DNA from: Kribbella italica
GTDB taxonomy: Bacteria > Actinomycetota > Actinomycetes > Propionibacteriales > Kribbellaceae
DNA length: 64,000 nt
Assembly: GCF_014205135.1 (NCBI RefSeq)
Contig: NZ_JACHMY010000001.1
Coordinates: forward strand, 1,240,001 to 1,304,000
Reading direction: 5' to 3'
Of the stretch, positions 54,145-63,385 are shown in pieces. The notes beneath the pieces were generated by a model, which was not told the origin of the DNA, searched no databases, and was given only the letters and a program-made list of their open reading frames with translations. Both the position numbers and the translations under genes were made by a program. Each line of letters opens with the position of its first letter. Positions within the stretch are counted from its first letter, which is position 1.

Positions 54145-54632
54145 CCGTGCTCCTGGTGCTCGGTGCCGCGCGGATTGGTGCCGAACCGCCGGGGAGTCAC
54201 GAGTACGGCGGTCCGCCGATCGCGCGCCATCTCCCGGTCGTACTCGTCGAGGTCGTCGTGGCGGCCGCCCGCGGCGTGGTAGATGTCGCGCAGCAGCCGG
54301 CGCAGGGCCTCGCTGTCCACTCCGTCGAGAGGGTCGTCCGGTCCGGCCAGCTCGGCCTCGCCCGCGACGGAGACCCACTCCCAGCCGGCCCGGAAGACCA
54401 GGGTGGCGCGCGGGTCCCGGCGCAGGTTCCGCTGCTTCGCGGTGTTGCCTCGGGCAACGAATGCGACGACCGGGCGGCCGGTCACCGGATGCGGGAGGAG
54501 GCCGGCGTTCACCAGGCTGGTCGCCGGTTCCACCGACGCGCGCAGCGTCACCAGGACGGCGAGCCAGTGCTCGGCGGACCCATAGGCCCGGACCAGCTCC
54601 AGTCCTTCGGCGGTCGTTTCGGATCGTGTCAT
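54141..54632 (-). CDS. PPOX-type flavin/F420-dependent oxidoreductase
   Basis: A 163-residue split-barrel protein of the pyridoxamine 5'-phosphate oxidase superfamily: LVTLRASVEPATSLVNAGLL, PVVAFVARGNTAKQRNLRRD, PRATLVFRAGWEWVSVAGEA. Such proteins use FMN or F420 to reduce small molecules. ATG 54632 has GAGGAGAG 5 bases upstream and is chosen over ATG 54659. First gene of the PPOX-DsbA-MBL operon, behind a promoter overlapped by a palindrome. Confidence 0.86.
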   Translation of the reverse strand: MTRSETTAEGLELVRAYGSAEHWLAVLVTLRASVEPATSLVNAGLLPHPVTGRPVVAFVARGNTAKQRNLRRDPRATLVFRAGWEWVSVAGEAELAGPDDPLDGVDSEALRRLLRDIYHAAGGRHDDLDEYDREMARDRRTAVLVTPRRFGTNPRGTEHQEHG

Positions 54633-54651
54633 CAGCTCTCCTCGGCGGAAT

Positions 54652-54665
54652 CGGACCATGGTCCG
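54652..54665. promoter_or_regulatory. Palindromic operator 1 (CGGACCATGGTCCG)
   Basis: A perfect 14-bp palindrome between the promoter and the PPOX start; centre 35 bp from the second, similar palindrome. Confidence 0.7.
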
Positions 54666-54680
54666 CTCTCAGGGAAGGAG

Positions 54681-54709
54681 AATATCCGGACCGCGGTCCG
54701 AATTGTCAA
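54681..54709 (-). promoter_or_regulatory. Promoter of the PPOX operon with palindromic operator 2 in its spacer
   Basis: On the minus strand, TTGACA (54709-54704), 17 bases, then GATATT (54686-54681) form a good sigma-70 promoter. The spacer contains the perfect palindrome CGGACCGCGGTCCG (54687-54700). A dimeric repressor, most likely TetR-type, would block it; no such gene lies in this window. Confidence 0.72.
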
Positions 54710-54843
54710 GACAGGGCTTCGCGATCGCCGGAACGAGCTGATACCACTCGGCGTACTGGTATTGCTGAGACAGATCGGATCTCAACGACTCAGCGGGGCA
54801 GCGGGTTACGAAACCAGAACCTTGGGCATCTAGGGTGTGGGCC

Positions 54844-55581
54844 ATGTCTGAGAACCTGGTGCTGCTGCCTGCCGTCGACGTGGCGGACGGGCAGGCGGTT
54901 CGGCTGGTGCAGGGCGCGGCCGGCAGCGAGACCTCGTACGGCGACCCGCTGTCCGCCGCGCTGGCGTGGCAGGAGGCCGGCGCCGACTGGATCCACCTGG
55001 TCGACCTCGACGCCGCGTTCGGTCGCGGCAGCAACCGCGAACTGCTCGCCGACGTCACCGGCAAGCTCGACGTCCAGGTGGAGCTGTCCGGCGGGATCCG
55101 CGACGACGACTCCCTGGAAGCGGCGCTGGCCACCGGCGCCCGCCGGGTCAACATCGGCACGGCCGCGCTGGAGAACCCGGAGTGGTGCGACCGGATCATC
55201 GCGCAGTACGGCGACCGCGTCGCGATCGGCCTGGACGTCCGTGGCCGGACGCTGGCCGCGCGCGGCTGGACCAAGGAGGGCGGCGACCTCTACGAGGTGC
55301 TCGACCGCCTGGAGAAGGCCGGCTGCGAGCGGTACGTCGTCACCGACGTGACCAAGGACGGCATGCTCCAGGGCCCGAACCTGGACCTCTACCGCGACCT
55401 GTGCGCGCGCACCGACCGGCCGATCGTCGCCTCCGGCGGCGTCTCGAGCCTGGACGACCTGAAAGCACTGAGCACGCTCGTGAAGGACGGCGTCGAGGGC
55501 GTCATCGTCGGCAAGGCCCTGTACGCCGGCGCGTTCACCCTGACCGAGGCACTCGAACTCACCCGTGGAGGCGACAAGTGA
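54844..55581 (+). CDS. priA: Phosphoribosyl isomerase A (HisA/TrpF bifunctional)
   Basis: A 245-residue TIM barrel that acts in both histidine (ProFAR) and tryptophan (PRA) synthesis, as in other actinobacteria lacking trpF. Catalytic Asp residues: [13 protein letters not shown] and [18 protein letters not shown]; phosphate loops [10 protein letters not shown] and [18 protein letters not shown] 7 bases before ATG 54844 indicates a leaderless transcript. Its stop overlaps the next start (GTGA), so it leads a five-gene operon of unrelated function; hisF follows at 63386. Confidence 0.95.
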   Translation: MSENLVLLPAVDVADGQAVRLVQGAAGSETSYGDPLSAALAWQEAGADWIHLVDLDAAFGRGSNRELLADVTGKLDVQVELSGGIRDDDSLEAALATGARRVNIGTAALENPEWCDRIIAQYGDRVAIGLDVRGRTLAARGWTKEGGDLYEVLDRLEKAGCERYVVTDVTKDGMLQGPNLDLYRDLCARTDRPIVASGGVSSLDDLKALSTLVKDGVEGVIVGKALYAGAFTLTEALELTRGGDK

Positions 55582-57881
55582 GGCTTGCCGACAAGCTGGA
55601 CGGCAAGAAGGTCCTGGTCACCGGTGTGACCGGGTTCGTCGGTGAGGCACTGCTGCACCGCATGATCGGCGATCTGCCGGGCACGACCGTGGTCGCGATC
55701 ATCCGGCCGAAGGGCTCGCTCAAGGGCACCGACCGGATGGCGCAGCTGCTGCGTAAGGACATCTTCAAGCCGTTCTACGGCGAGGGCACCCCGTACGCCG
55801 ACGCCGAGGCGCTGACCGCGGCCCGGGTCCAGGTCGTCGAGGGCGATCTGTCCGACGTCCCGGAACTGCCGACCGATCTCGACATCGTCGTGCACTGCGC
55901 CGGCGACGTCAGCTTCGACCCGCCGATCCACGAGGCGTTCACCACCAACGTGCTCGGCACCAAGAGCCTGCTCGAGCGGATCGACGAGAGCCGGGCCGCC
56001 GACGGCCACTCGATCCACTACGTGCACATCTCCACGGCGTACACGGCCGGCCGTCGGCGGGGTGCGATCCCGGAGGCCCCGGTCGAGCACACCGTCGACT
56101 GGCGCAGCGAGGCCGCGGCCGGGATGGAGATGAAGTCCCGGATCGAGGGCATGTCGCGCTCGGCCGCGATGCTGACCAAGTTCCGCAAGGACTCCGAGAA
56201 GCTGCACCGCCGCGCCGGTCACCTGACCGCCGCCGCCGACACCGAGCGGCGCCGCAACGAGTGGGTTGCGAAGAAGCTGGTCGAGACCGGCACCGAGCGG
56301 GCCCGCAGCCTCGGCTGGACCGACTGCTACACCTTCACCAAGGCACTCGGCGAGCGTGTGGTCGAGGAGTTCGCCGCCAAGCTGCCGACCTCGATCGTCC
56401 GGCCGGCCATCATCGAGTCCGCGGTGCAGAGCCCGCACCCGGGCTGGATCGAGGGCTTCAAGATGGCCGAGCCGCTGATCCTGGCCTACGGCCGCGGCGA
56501 GCTGCCCGAGTTCCCGGCCAGCCCCGACTCCGTCGTCGAGATCATCCCGGTCGACCACGTCGTCGGCGCGATCTGCGCGGTGATGGCGACCGAGCCCGAG
56601 CTGAGCAAGCCGGAGTACTACCACGTCAGCTCCGGCGCCCGGAACCCGCTGACCTTCGAGCAGCTGTACGCCGGCGTGCGTGCCTACTTCTCCAAGCACC
56701 CCTTCGACCTGGGCGAGCGCGGCGCGGTCCGGCTGCCGGTCTGGAAGTTCCCCGGCGGCGACTCGGTCGAATCCATGCTGCGCTACGGCGAGAAGGCGCA
56801 CACGATCGCCGACAAGATCATCACCACGGTTCCGCGCAGCGAGCGGGTCCGCAAGTACGCGCGCGAGCTCGACGTGCAGAAGCGCCGGCTCGACTTCCTG
56901 CGCCGCTACATGGACCTGTACTCCGAGTACGCGCAGGCCGAGCTGCAGTTCATCGACGACAACGTGCTCGCCCTGCACAACGCCCTCGAGGGTGACGACC
57001 AGGAGAAGTTCGCCTGCGACACCTCGGTCGTCGACTGGCAGTACTACTTGCAGGAACTGCACTGCCCGAGCGTGACCGAGTCGATGCGCCGGCTGGACGT
57101 CGTACGGAAGAAGCGCAACAAGGCGCTGGCCGAGAACGCCGGCGTCCTGAAGAAGGTCCAGCCGTCGGAGGACGCCGAGATCATCGCGGCCTTCGACATG
57201 GACGGCACGCTGCTGTCGTCGAACGTGATCGAGACCTACCTGTGGATGCGGCTGCCCGAGCTGGACAGCCACCAGCGGGTCGGCGAGCTCGGCGCGATGC
57301 TGCGCAAGCTGCCGAAGCTGATCTCGGCCGAGCGCAAGGACCGCGGCACGTTCCTGCGGACCATCTACCGCCGGTACGAGGGCGCCGACCTGGAAGAGCT
57401 GAACCAGATCGTCGACGAGGTGCTCGCCGAGCACGTGCTGGAGCGACTCAGCGGTGACGCCGTCCGGCGGATCCGCGAGCACCGCGCGGCCGGGCACAAG
57501 ACGATCCTGATCACCGGCGCGGTCCGGCCGCTGACCCGGCCGCTCGAGCCGCTGTTCGACGAGATCGTCGCGGCCGAGCTGGCCGTCGACGACCGCGGCC
57601 GCTGCACCGGGTACCTGTCCGGCCCGCCGCTGGTCGGCGAGTCCCGGGCGGCCTGGATCAAGCACCGCGCCCGCGGGACGAACATCGACCTGTCCAAGTC
57701 GTACGCCTACGCCGACAGCCACTCCGACCTGCCGATGCTGGCCGCCGTCGGCAACCCGGTCGCGGTCTCGCCGGACGTCTCGCTGTTCCGGGCCGCCCGG
57801 GCCGCGCGCTGGCAGATCGTGGACTGGAAGACACCCACCACTTCCTCCCGACTGGAGATCCCTGGGGTGAACGCCCGATGA
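55578..57881 (+). CDS. Fused acyl-CoA reductase-like SDR and HAD-IB phosphatase
   Basis: A 767-residue two-domain enzyme. Residues 1-470 are an extended SDR of the fatty acyl-CoA reductase (male-sterility) type: NAD(P) loop [12 protein letters not shown] (Gly16, Gly19, Gly22), [15 protein letters not shown], and the catalytic Tyr251/Lys255 ([10 protein letters not shown]). Residues 535-745 are a HAD-IB phosphatase: AFDMDGTLL (Asp540, Asp542), [15 protein letters not shown] and [11 protein letters not shown]. Reduction of an acyl-CoA and removal of a phosphate in one chain suggests a lipid path. GTG 55578 overlaps the priA stop; the end overlaps the next gene (ATGA). Confidence 0.9.
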   Translation: MRLADKLDGKKVLVTGVTGFVGEALLHRMIGDLPGTTVVAIIRPKGSLKGTDRMAQLLRKDIFKPFYGEGTPYADAEALTAARVQVVEGDLSDVPELPTDLDIVVHCAGDVSFDPPIHEAFTTNVLGTKSLLERIDESRAADGHSIHYVHISTAYTAGRRRGAIPEAPVEHTVDWRSEAAAGMEMKSRIEGMSRSAAMLTKFRKDSEKLHRRAGHLTAAADTERRRNEWVAKKLVETGTERARSLGWTDCYTFTKALGERVVEEFAAKLPTSIVRPAIIESAVQSPHPGWIEGFKMAEPLILAYGRGELPEFPASPDSVVEIIPVDHVVGAICAVMATEPELSKPEYYHVSSGARNPLTFEQLYAGVRAYFSKHPFDLGERGAVRLPVWKFPGGDSVESMLRYGEKAHTIADKIITTVPRSERVRKYARELDVQKRRLDFLRRYMDLYSEYAQAELQFIDDNVLALHNALEGDDQEKFACDTSVVDWQYYLQELHCPSVTESMRRLDVVRKKRNKALAENAGVLKKVQPSEDAEIIAAFDMDGTLLSSNVIETYLWMRLPELDSHQRVGELGAMLRKLPKLISAERKDRGTFLRTIYRRYEGADLEELNQIVDEVLAEHVLERLSGDAVRRIREHRAAGHKTILITGAVRPLTRPLEPLFDEIVAAELAVDDRGRCTGYLSGPPLVGESRAAWIKHRARGTNIDLSKSYAYADSHSDLPMLAAVGNPVAVSPDVSLFRAARAARWQIVDWKTPTTSSRLEIPGVNAR

Positions 57882-59077
57882 TGCTCGCCCTCGAGATGTA
57901 CCGCTCGCCGGCCAAGTTCCTGGCGGCCAAGGCGGTCGGCAGCCGGATCCCCGGCGTGCTCACCGGCCCGGCCGCGCCGCTGCGCCTCGTCACGATCAAC
58001 GAGCCGAAGGCCGACCGCGACGGCTGGGCCCGGATCCGGCCGATCCTGTCGGGTATCTGCGGCTCCGACCTCGGCATGGTCACCGGTCACACCAAGCTGT
58101 ACTTCTCGGCGCTGGTGTCGATGCCGTTCGTGCCCGGTCACGAGATCGTCGGCGAGCTGCTGGAGGACTGCGAGGACCTGCCCAAGGGCACCCGCGTGGT
58201 GATGGACTCCGTGCTCACCTGTGCCGCCCGTGGCGTCGAGCCGTGCGAGAGCTGCGTCGCGGGTCGTACCAACCGCTGCGACCGGATCACCGTCGGCCAC
58301 GTCGCGCCGGGTCTGCAGACCGGCTTCTGCCAGGACACCGGCGGTGGCTGGGGCAACGTGATGGTCGCCCACCGCAGCCAGCTGTACGCCGTACCGGACG
58401 GTCTGTCGGACGAGCGCGCCGTCCTGACCGAGCCGCTCGCGGGTGCGGTGCACACCGCCCTGCGCGCCAAGGTCGAGCCGGGGCAGTCGGTCCTGGTCAG
58501 CGGAGCCGGAGCGGTCGGGCTGTTCGCGACCCTCGCGCTGCGCGAGCTGACGCAGGCCGGCCGGATCACGGTCGTCGCCAAGCATCCCAAGCAGCGTGAG
58601 CTGGCGAAGGCCTTCGGCGCGAGCGACGTGGTCGCGCCCGACGAGGTCTTCCGCGGCGTACGCCGGGCAACGGGCGCCTTCCGGCTCAAGCCGGAGCTGA
58701 ACGCCAAGGAGTTCCTGCTCGGCGGCGTCGACATCGCCGTCGACGCGGTCGGCAGCAAGGACTCGATCGACACCGTGCTGCGGGTCACCAAGGCCGGTGG
58801 CCGGGTGGTCCTGGCCGGGATGCCGTCGACGGGTGCGGACCTGTCGCCGGTGTGGTTCCGCGAGCTGGAGCTGACCGGCACGTACGCGTCCTCGCGGGAG
58901 GAGCCGAACGACCGGCCCGCCTTCGAGACCGCGCTGGAGATCGCCGCGAAGGCGCCGCTGGACGGCGTGGTCGGCGCGCGGTACCCGCTCTACCGGTGGC
59001 GTGAGGCGTTGGACCACGCCCAGTCCGCCGGCCGCCTGGGCACCGTGAAGGTGGCCTTCGATGTGAGGGCCTCATGA
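57878..59077 (+). CDS. Zinc-type medium-chain dehydrogenase/reductase
   Basis: A 399-residue MDR enzyme: catalytic zinc site in GICGSDLGMVTGH and FVPGHEIVGE; structural zinc Cys residues in CAARGVEPCESCVAGRTNRC; NAD(P) loop VLVSGAGAVGLFATLAL. It oxidises an alcohol or reduces a ketone. Between the acyl reductase and LarA-like genes, coupled by ATGA to the former, it is part of the proposed lipid operon. The first 25 residues are an extra leader ([20 protein letters not shown]) not typical for the family. Confidence 0.9.
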   Translation: MMLALEMYRSPAKFLAAKAVGSRIPGVLTGPAAPLRLVTINEPKADRDGWARIRPILSGICGSDLGMVTGHTKLYFSALVSMPFVPGHEIVGELLEDCEDLPKGTRVVMDSVLTCAARGVEPCESCVAGRTNRCDRITVGHVAPGLQTGFCQDTGGGWGNVMVAHRSQLYAVPDGLSDERAVLTEPLAGAVHTALRAKVEPGQSVLVSGAGAVGLFATLALRELTQAGRITVVAKHPKQRELAKAFGASDVVAPDEVFRGVRRATGAFRLKPELNAKEFLLGGVDIAVDAVGSKDSIDTVLRVTKAGGRVVLAGMPSTGADLSPVWFRELELTGTYASSREEPNDRPAFETALEIAAKAPLDGVVGARYPLYRWREALDHAQSAGRLGTVKVAFDVRAS

Positions 59078-59116
59078 CGGCTCCGCTGCTGAACGTACGA
59101 CGAGAGAGGTTCTGAC

Positions 59117-60697
59117 ATGTCTCGGCCAGGGTTTGTGCTTGAGGTGGACGACCGGACGCCGCCGCTGCTCGTGCACAACGGTGAGGGCTTCCTGCTGGAG
59201 CGGTTCCCGCTCGGCACCCGGGTGGTGTACCCGCCGGAGGCGCTGCCGCCGGTGCGCGACGTCGAGGAAGCGATCCAGAACGCGCTGCTGCACCCGCTGG
59301 AGTCCGAGCCGCTGCCGGAGCTGCTGCGGCCCGGGATGCGGCTGACGATCGCGTTCGACGACATCTCGCTGCCGCTGCCGCCGATGAAGAAGCCCGACAT
59401 CCGCCAGCGCATCATCGAGGCCGTGCTGACGATGGCCGCCGACGCCGGCGTCGACGACGTCGAGCTGATCTCGGCCAACGCGCTGCACCGCCGGCTCACC
59501 CCGAACGAGCTGCGCGACATCGTCGGCGAGCGGGTCTTCCGGTCGTTCTTCCCCGACGGCAAGCTGTACAACTTCGACGCCGAGGACGCCGAGAACCTGA
59601 CCCACCTGGGGCAGACCCGGCACGGCGAGGACGTCGAGATCTCCAAGCGGGCGGCCGAGTCCGACCTGCTGGTCTACGTGAACGTGAACCTGGTGGCGAT
59701 GGACGGCGGCCACAAGTCGACGTCGATCGGGCTGGCGTCGTACAAGTCGCTGAAGCACCACCACAACAGCCACACGATGATCCACTCGCGGTCGTTCATG
59801 GACCACAAGGCCTCGAAGATGCACCACTCGGCCTGGCGGATGGGCGAGATCCTCACCGAGCACGTCAAGGTCTTCCAGATCGAGACCACGCTCAACAACG
59901 ACATCTTCGGCGGGCCGCTGGAGTTCCTGCAGAAGCGCGAGTGGGAGTGGTCGATCAAGGACCAGGCCTCGATGCTCGGCGCCAAGCGCGGCCTCGCGCT
60001 GGCCCCGGCCAAGGCCCGGCGCAAGATCTTCCAGGACGTCCGGGCGAACTACGGGCTGACCGGGATCCACGCCGGCAAGATCGAGCCGGTGCACGACAAG
60101 ACCATCGAGAACGTGCACAAGCAGCACCTGGTCGAGGTGCAGGGCCAGTCCGACGTCGCGATCATGGGCGTGCCGTTCGTCGGCCCGTACAACGTGAACT
60201 CGGTGATGAACCCGATCCTGGCCGCCTGCATGGGCCTGGGCTACTACTTCAACTCCTACCGGGGCAACCCGATCGTCCGCAAGGACGGCGCGGTGATCCT
60301 GTACCACCCGGTCGACTACGAGTTCAGCCAGCTGCACCACCCGTCGTACGTGGACTTCTTCGAGGAGGTGCTGTCGGAGTCGACCGACCCGGCCACCATC
60401 GAGGCGAAGTTCGAGAAGCAGTACGCCGAGGACCCGTGGTACATCCACCTGTACCGGACGTCGTACGCGTACCACGGCGTACACCCGTTCTACATGTGGT
60501 ACTGGATCAGCCACGCCCTCGACCACTGCGGCGACATCGTCTGGGTCGGCGCGAACCGCAAGACCGTCGAGCGGATGGGCTTCCGGTCCGCCTCGACGCT
60601 GCAGGACGCGCTGGAGATGGTCAGCCACTCGGTCGGCCGGTCGCCGTCGATCACCTACCTGCACAACCCGCCGCACCTGCTCGCGGACGTTCGCTGA
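59117..60697 (+). CDS. LarA-like (DUF2088) protein lacking one expected catalytic His
   Basis: A 526-residue LarA superfamily protein. In lactate racemase LarA, a Lys carries the nickel-pincer cofactor and a His 16 residues later binds nickel; here Lys200 (GGHKSTSIGLASYK) and His216 fit that spacing. His124 (ALHRRLTPNEL) matches one catalytic His, but the position of the second (10 before the Lys) is Val190, and the DxTRxxP motif reads DDISLPLPP. So the cofactor site seems kept but the racemase chemistry changed. Longer than LarA (about 425). Coupled to the acyltransferase start (TGATG). Confidence 0.82.
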   Translation: MSRPGFVLEVDDRTPPLLVHNGEGFLLERFPLGTRVVYPPEALPPVRDVEEAIQNALLHPLESEPLPELLRPGMRLTIAFDDISLPLPPMKKPDIRQRIIEAVLTMAADAGVDDVELISANALHRRLTPNELRDIVGERVFRSFFPDGKLYNFDAEDAENLTHLGQTRHGEDVEISKRAAESDLLVYVNVNLVAMDGGHKSTSIGLASYKSLKHHHNSHTMIHSRSFMDHKASKMHHSAWRMGEILTEHVKVFQIETTLNNDIFGGPLEFLQKREWEWSIKDQASMLGAKRGLALAPAKARRKIFQDVRANYGLTGIHAGKIEPVHDKTIENVHKQHLVEVQGQSDVAIMGVPFVGPYNVNSVMNPILAACMGLGYYFNSYRGNPIVRKDGAVILYHPVDYEFSQLHHPSYVDFFEEVLSESTDPATIEAKFEKQYAEDPWYIHLYRTSYAYHGVHPFYMWYWISHALDHCGDIVWVGANRKTVERMGFRSASTLQDALEMVSHSVGRSPSITYLHNPPHLLADVR

Positions 60698-61629
60698 TGG
60701 GGACGAACCTGGTGAAGTTCGGGCGGGACACCGCCCGCGACGTCAAGCAGGTCGCGCGCGGCTGGCGGTGGGGACGGCGCACGCAGGTCCCGCGCTCGGC
60801 CGAGCCGTACGTGATCCCGAAGGAGTCCACGGTCTTCCCGACCAAGTGGGCCCGGACGCCGGCCGCGATCGCGGTCCGCGAGGTGCTGCAGAAGGGCGCG
60901 CTCAACTCGGTCCTGCGGTTCGAGGTGAACCCGCAGGTCAGCGGCCTGGACTCGCTGACCAAGCTGGACGGCCCGGCGCTGATCGTGGCCAACCACTCGT
61001 CGCACCTGGACACCCCGCTGGTGCTCTGCACGCTGCCGGACGGGATGCGCCGCAAGACCGCCGTCGCGGCGGCCGCGGACTACTTCTTCGACACCTGGTG
61101 GCGCGCGACCGCGTCGGCGATCGTGTTCAACACGTTCCCGATCGAGCGCCGCGGCGGCAAGCTCAGCGCGACACCGGGCGACCTGCTCGCCGACGGGTGG
61201 AACGTGGTCGTCTTCCCCGAGGGCACGCGGTCGCCCGACGGCTGGATGGAGCGCTTCCGGATGGGTGCGGCGTACTTGGCCGTCGAGCACAACGTGCCGA
61301 TCGTCCCGGTCGGCATCAAGGGTTCGTTCGCCGCGATGCCCCGCGGCCGCGGCTGGCCGGTGCCGGGACGTCCGACGGTCGCCGTACGGTACGGCGACCC
61401 GCTGCACGCCAAGGACGGCGAGAGCGCCCGCGAGTTCGCGCCGCGCATCGCCGCCGCCGTGTCGGCGCTGCTCGACGAGGAGTCGACCACCTGGTACGAG
61501 GCCCGCCGCCGCGTCGCGACCGGCGCCTCCCCCTCCCAGTCCGGCCCGGACGCCGCCCGCTGGCGCCGGGTGTGGGAGTCGACCACCCCGATCAAGGCCC
61601 CAGCCGGCAAACGCCGCGCCTGGAAGTAG
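60697..61629 (+). CDS. 1-acyl-glycerol-3-phosphate acyltransferase family (PlsC type)
   Basis: A 310-residue membrane-linked acyltransferase: catalytic NHSSHLDTPL (H-x4-D), second motif IVFNTFPIERRGG, third VVFPEGTRSPDGWM, and fourth VPIVPVGIKGSFAAMPRG. It would move a fatty acyl group to a lyso-lipid or similar alcohol. Last gene of the priA-led operon, overlapping the LarA-like stop by one base, with a strong terminator after it. Confidence 0.92.
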   Translation: MGTNLVKFGRDTARDVKQVARGWRWGRRTQVPRSAEPYVIPKESTVFPTKWARTPAAIAVREVLQKGALNSVLRFEVNPQVSGLDSLTKLDGPALIVANHSSHLDTPLVLCTLPDGMRRKTAVAAAADYFFDTWWRATASAIVFNTFPIERRGGKLSATPGDLLADGWNVVVFPEGTRSPDGWMERFRMGAAYLAVEHNVPIVPVGIKGSFAAMPRGRGWPVPGRPTVAVRYGDPLHAKDGESAREFAPRIAAAVSALLDEESTTWYEARRRVATGASPSQSGPDAARWRRVWESTTPIKAPAGKRRAWK

Positions 61630-61640
61630 AGGCTGCACCC

Positions 61641-61673
61641 CAACGGCCGCAGGCACTCCGCCTGCGGCCGTTG
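61641..61673 (+). terminator. Terminator of the priA-led operon
   Basis: Perfect 14-bp stem CAACGGCCGCAGGC/GCCTGCGGCCGTTG with a 5-base loop, 12 bases after the acyltransferase stop. Confidence 0.9.
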
Positions 61674-61781
61674 CCTGTGGAGGAAGTTGCGACGGCGCGG
61701 CCACCCTGGCGGTAAGGGTCGACACGGGTCGGCGTCTCCTAGCGGGACGCTGAGAAGGCCAGGAAGTAGACCCCGGTCCTC

Positions 61782-61806
61782 CGCCGCGCCTGGAAGTAGA
61801 GGCTGC
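61782..61806 (+). repeat. Duplicated 3' end of the acyltransferase gene
   Basis: An exact 25-bp copy of 61612-61636 (end of the acyltransferase gene, RRAWK and stop, plus 7 bases) lies 170 bp downstream and is followed by a second terminator. It looks like a leftover of a gene-end duplication or exchange. Confidence 0.8.
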
Positions 61807-61815
61807 GGCACCGAC

Positions 61816-61852
61816 CGAGCGCGGAGTACCTGCTGAGGGTGCTCCGCGCTCG
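61816..61852 (+). terminator. Second terminator hairpin
   Basis: CGAGCGCGGAG and CTCCGCGCTCG pair perfectly across a 15-base loop; CGTTTG follows. It closes the duplicated fragment before the PI-PLC gene. Confidence 0.75.
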
Positions 61853-61933
61853 TTTGTGGTCCCCGAGGCCGGGCTCACCAGTTGTCCATCCGGAGTTCTG
61901 CGACGTTGACCGGATGGCCCGCCACTCCGGTTG

Positions 61934-61947
61934 TGGGAGCGCTCTCA
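61934..61947. promoter_or_regulatory. CebR/CelR-type LacI-family operator
   Basis: TGGGAGCGCTCTCA matches 13 of 14 bases of TGGGAGCGCTCCCA, the cellobiose-responsive repressor operator of streptomycetes and relatives. It ends 48 bases before the PI-PLC-like gene start. Confidence 0.65.
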
Positions 61948-61995
61948 AGCACCTACTCTCAACACGTTCGACTGTCCGCCCCCTGTCGACCGAAG

Positions 61996-63264
61996 GTGAG
62001 ACCCTTGCCCAGACCCCGGCGACTTCTCGCTGCCGTGACCACCCTCGCGATCACCACCTCGTCGCTCGTCCTGAGCGCCGGTACGGCCTCGGCCAACGAT
62101 CACTACAGCAGTATCGAGTCCGCCGCGGCCTCCAACGTCGACTGGATGAGCCGAGTCCCCGGCGACGTCACCCTCGACAAGCTCTCGGTGCCCGGCACCC
62201 ATGACAGCCTGGCGCTGTGCGGGATCTCCGGTGAGGACGGCAGCTGCGAAGCGATCACCACCAGCATCACCAAGACCCAGGAGAACCACGGGTACAGCGC
62301 GGAGACGCTGACCACCCAGCTCACCGCCGGCATCCGCGCCCTCGACATCCGCGTTCGCGTGGACAAGGGCGAGGCCGGGGTGAGCTTCACGGTGCACCAC
62401 GGCGCGTTCTATCAGCGGGCGAACTTCGCCGACGTCCTGACGAAGGTGCGGGCCTTCCTCGCCGCGCATCCGCGGGAGACGATCCTGCTGCACCTCAAGG
62501 CCGAGTGCACCGGTGAGGCCGGGTCCTGCAGCGACGCCGGCGGTTACGGGAACGACGAGTGGCGCCGGAAGACGCTGCGGTCGTACCTGGAAGGCAAGGC
62601 GTACACCGGGAACGGTGACGAGTCGAACCCGGCGACCAACTGGAGCAGTCTGTTCTGGGCGCCGTCGGTGACCGGCGACAGCCAGGCCGACACCCCGAAG
62701 CTCAGCGAGACGCGCGGCAAGATCGTGCTGGCGGGGTACCGCGGCGTCCGCGGCGGGATCTACTCGGGCTACGGGCTCAAGGTCCCCTACCCCGGGGGTG
62801 GGTCCAACGACGAGTGGGTCCAGGACGACTACCAGGTCAGCGACGTCAGCTCCATCGACGACAAGTGGGAGAAGGTTCGTACCCACCTGCGCCGGACGAA
62901 CGGCGTGTGGGACCTCACCCGGCCGGGCGAGAAGGAGCACGTCCACCAGCCGGACTCGATGTACGTGAACTACACCAGCGGCACCGGTTCGGGGGCGCAT
63001 CCGTTCACCGTGGCCGGCGGCACGCCGACCGTCACCGGGGTCAACGAGTTCCTGATCCAGTGTCTGCGCGGCAGCAGCGACCGCTGTCCCGAGTTCTACC
63101 CCGGCCGCGACGAGAAGTTCGGTGGTCAGCCGTCGATGACGCGGACCGGCGTGATCATGATGGACTTCCCCGGCGGTGGCCTGATCGACGAGATCGTCGA
63201 GCGCAACCCGACCGGTCCCGATCCGGTGGACGACAACGGAAGAACGTTCCGTGGTCCAAGGTGA
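61996..63264 (+). CDS. Secreted PI-PLC X-domain protein
   Basis: A 422-residue secreted protein. A Tat-like or Sec signal (RPRRLLAAVTTLAITTSSLV) ends at ASA-ND. The rest is a phosphatidylinositol-specific phospholipase C X-domain: first catalytic His in SVPGTHDSLALC, second in TVHHGAFYQR, and RALDIRVRVDKG. Cleaves phosphoinositides or related lipids outside the cell. GTG 61996 is used; TTG 62005 is an alternative, with AAGGTGAG before it. A CebR-type operator lies upstream. Confidence 0.88.
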   Translation: MRPLPRPRRLLAAVTTLAITTSSLVLSAGTASANDHYSSIESAAASNVDWMSRVPGDVTLDKLSVPGTHDSLALCGISGEDGSCEAITTSITKTQENHGYSAETLTTQLTAGIRALDIRVRVDKGEAGVSFTVHHGAFYQRANFADVLTKVRAFLAAHPRETILLHLKAECTGEAGSCSDAGGYGNDEWRRKTLRSYLEGKAYTGNGDESNPATNWSSLFWAPSVTGDSQADTPKLSETRGKIVLAGYRGVRGGIYSGYGLKVPYPGGGSNDEWVQDDYQVSDVSSIDDKWEKVRTHLRRTNGVWDLTRPGEKEHVHQPDSMYVNYTSGTGSGAHPFTVAGGTPTVTGVNEFLIQCLRGSSDRCPEFYPGRDEKFGGQPSMTRTGVIMMDFPGGGLIDEIVERNPTGPDPVDDNGRTFRGPR

Positions 63265-63385
63265 CGCACCTCAACCACGCGTTCTCCTCGGCGGCGGTCG
63301 ACAAGATCTCGGTCGGAGCTCGGCAGCGTAGGTGCCTGGAGGGCGGATGCGGTCCGTTCTGGACTTCCTCGCTAGCCTTGTCCCC

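Noticed and set aside
54966..57881. Extension of the acyl reductase/HAD frame upstream into priA
   Set aside because: The extension is Arg-rich and overlaps priA in another frame; GTG 55578 at the GTGA overlap gives the natural Rossmann start.
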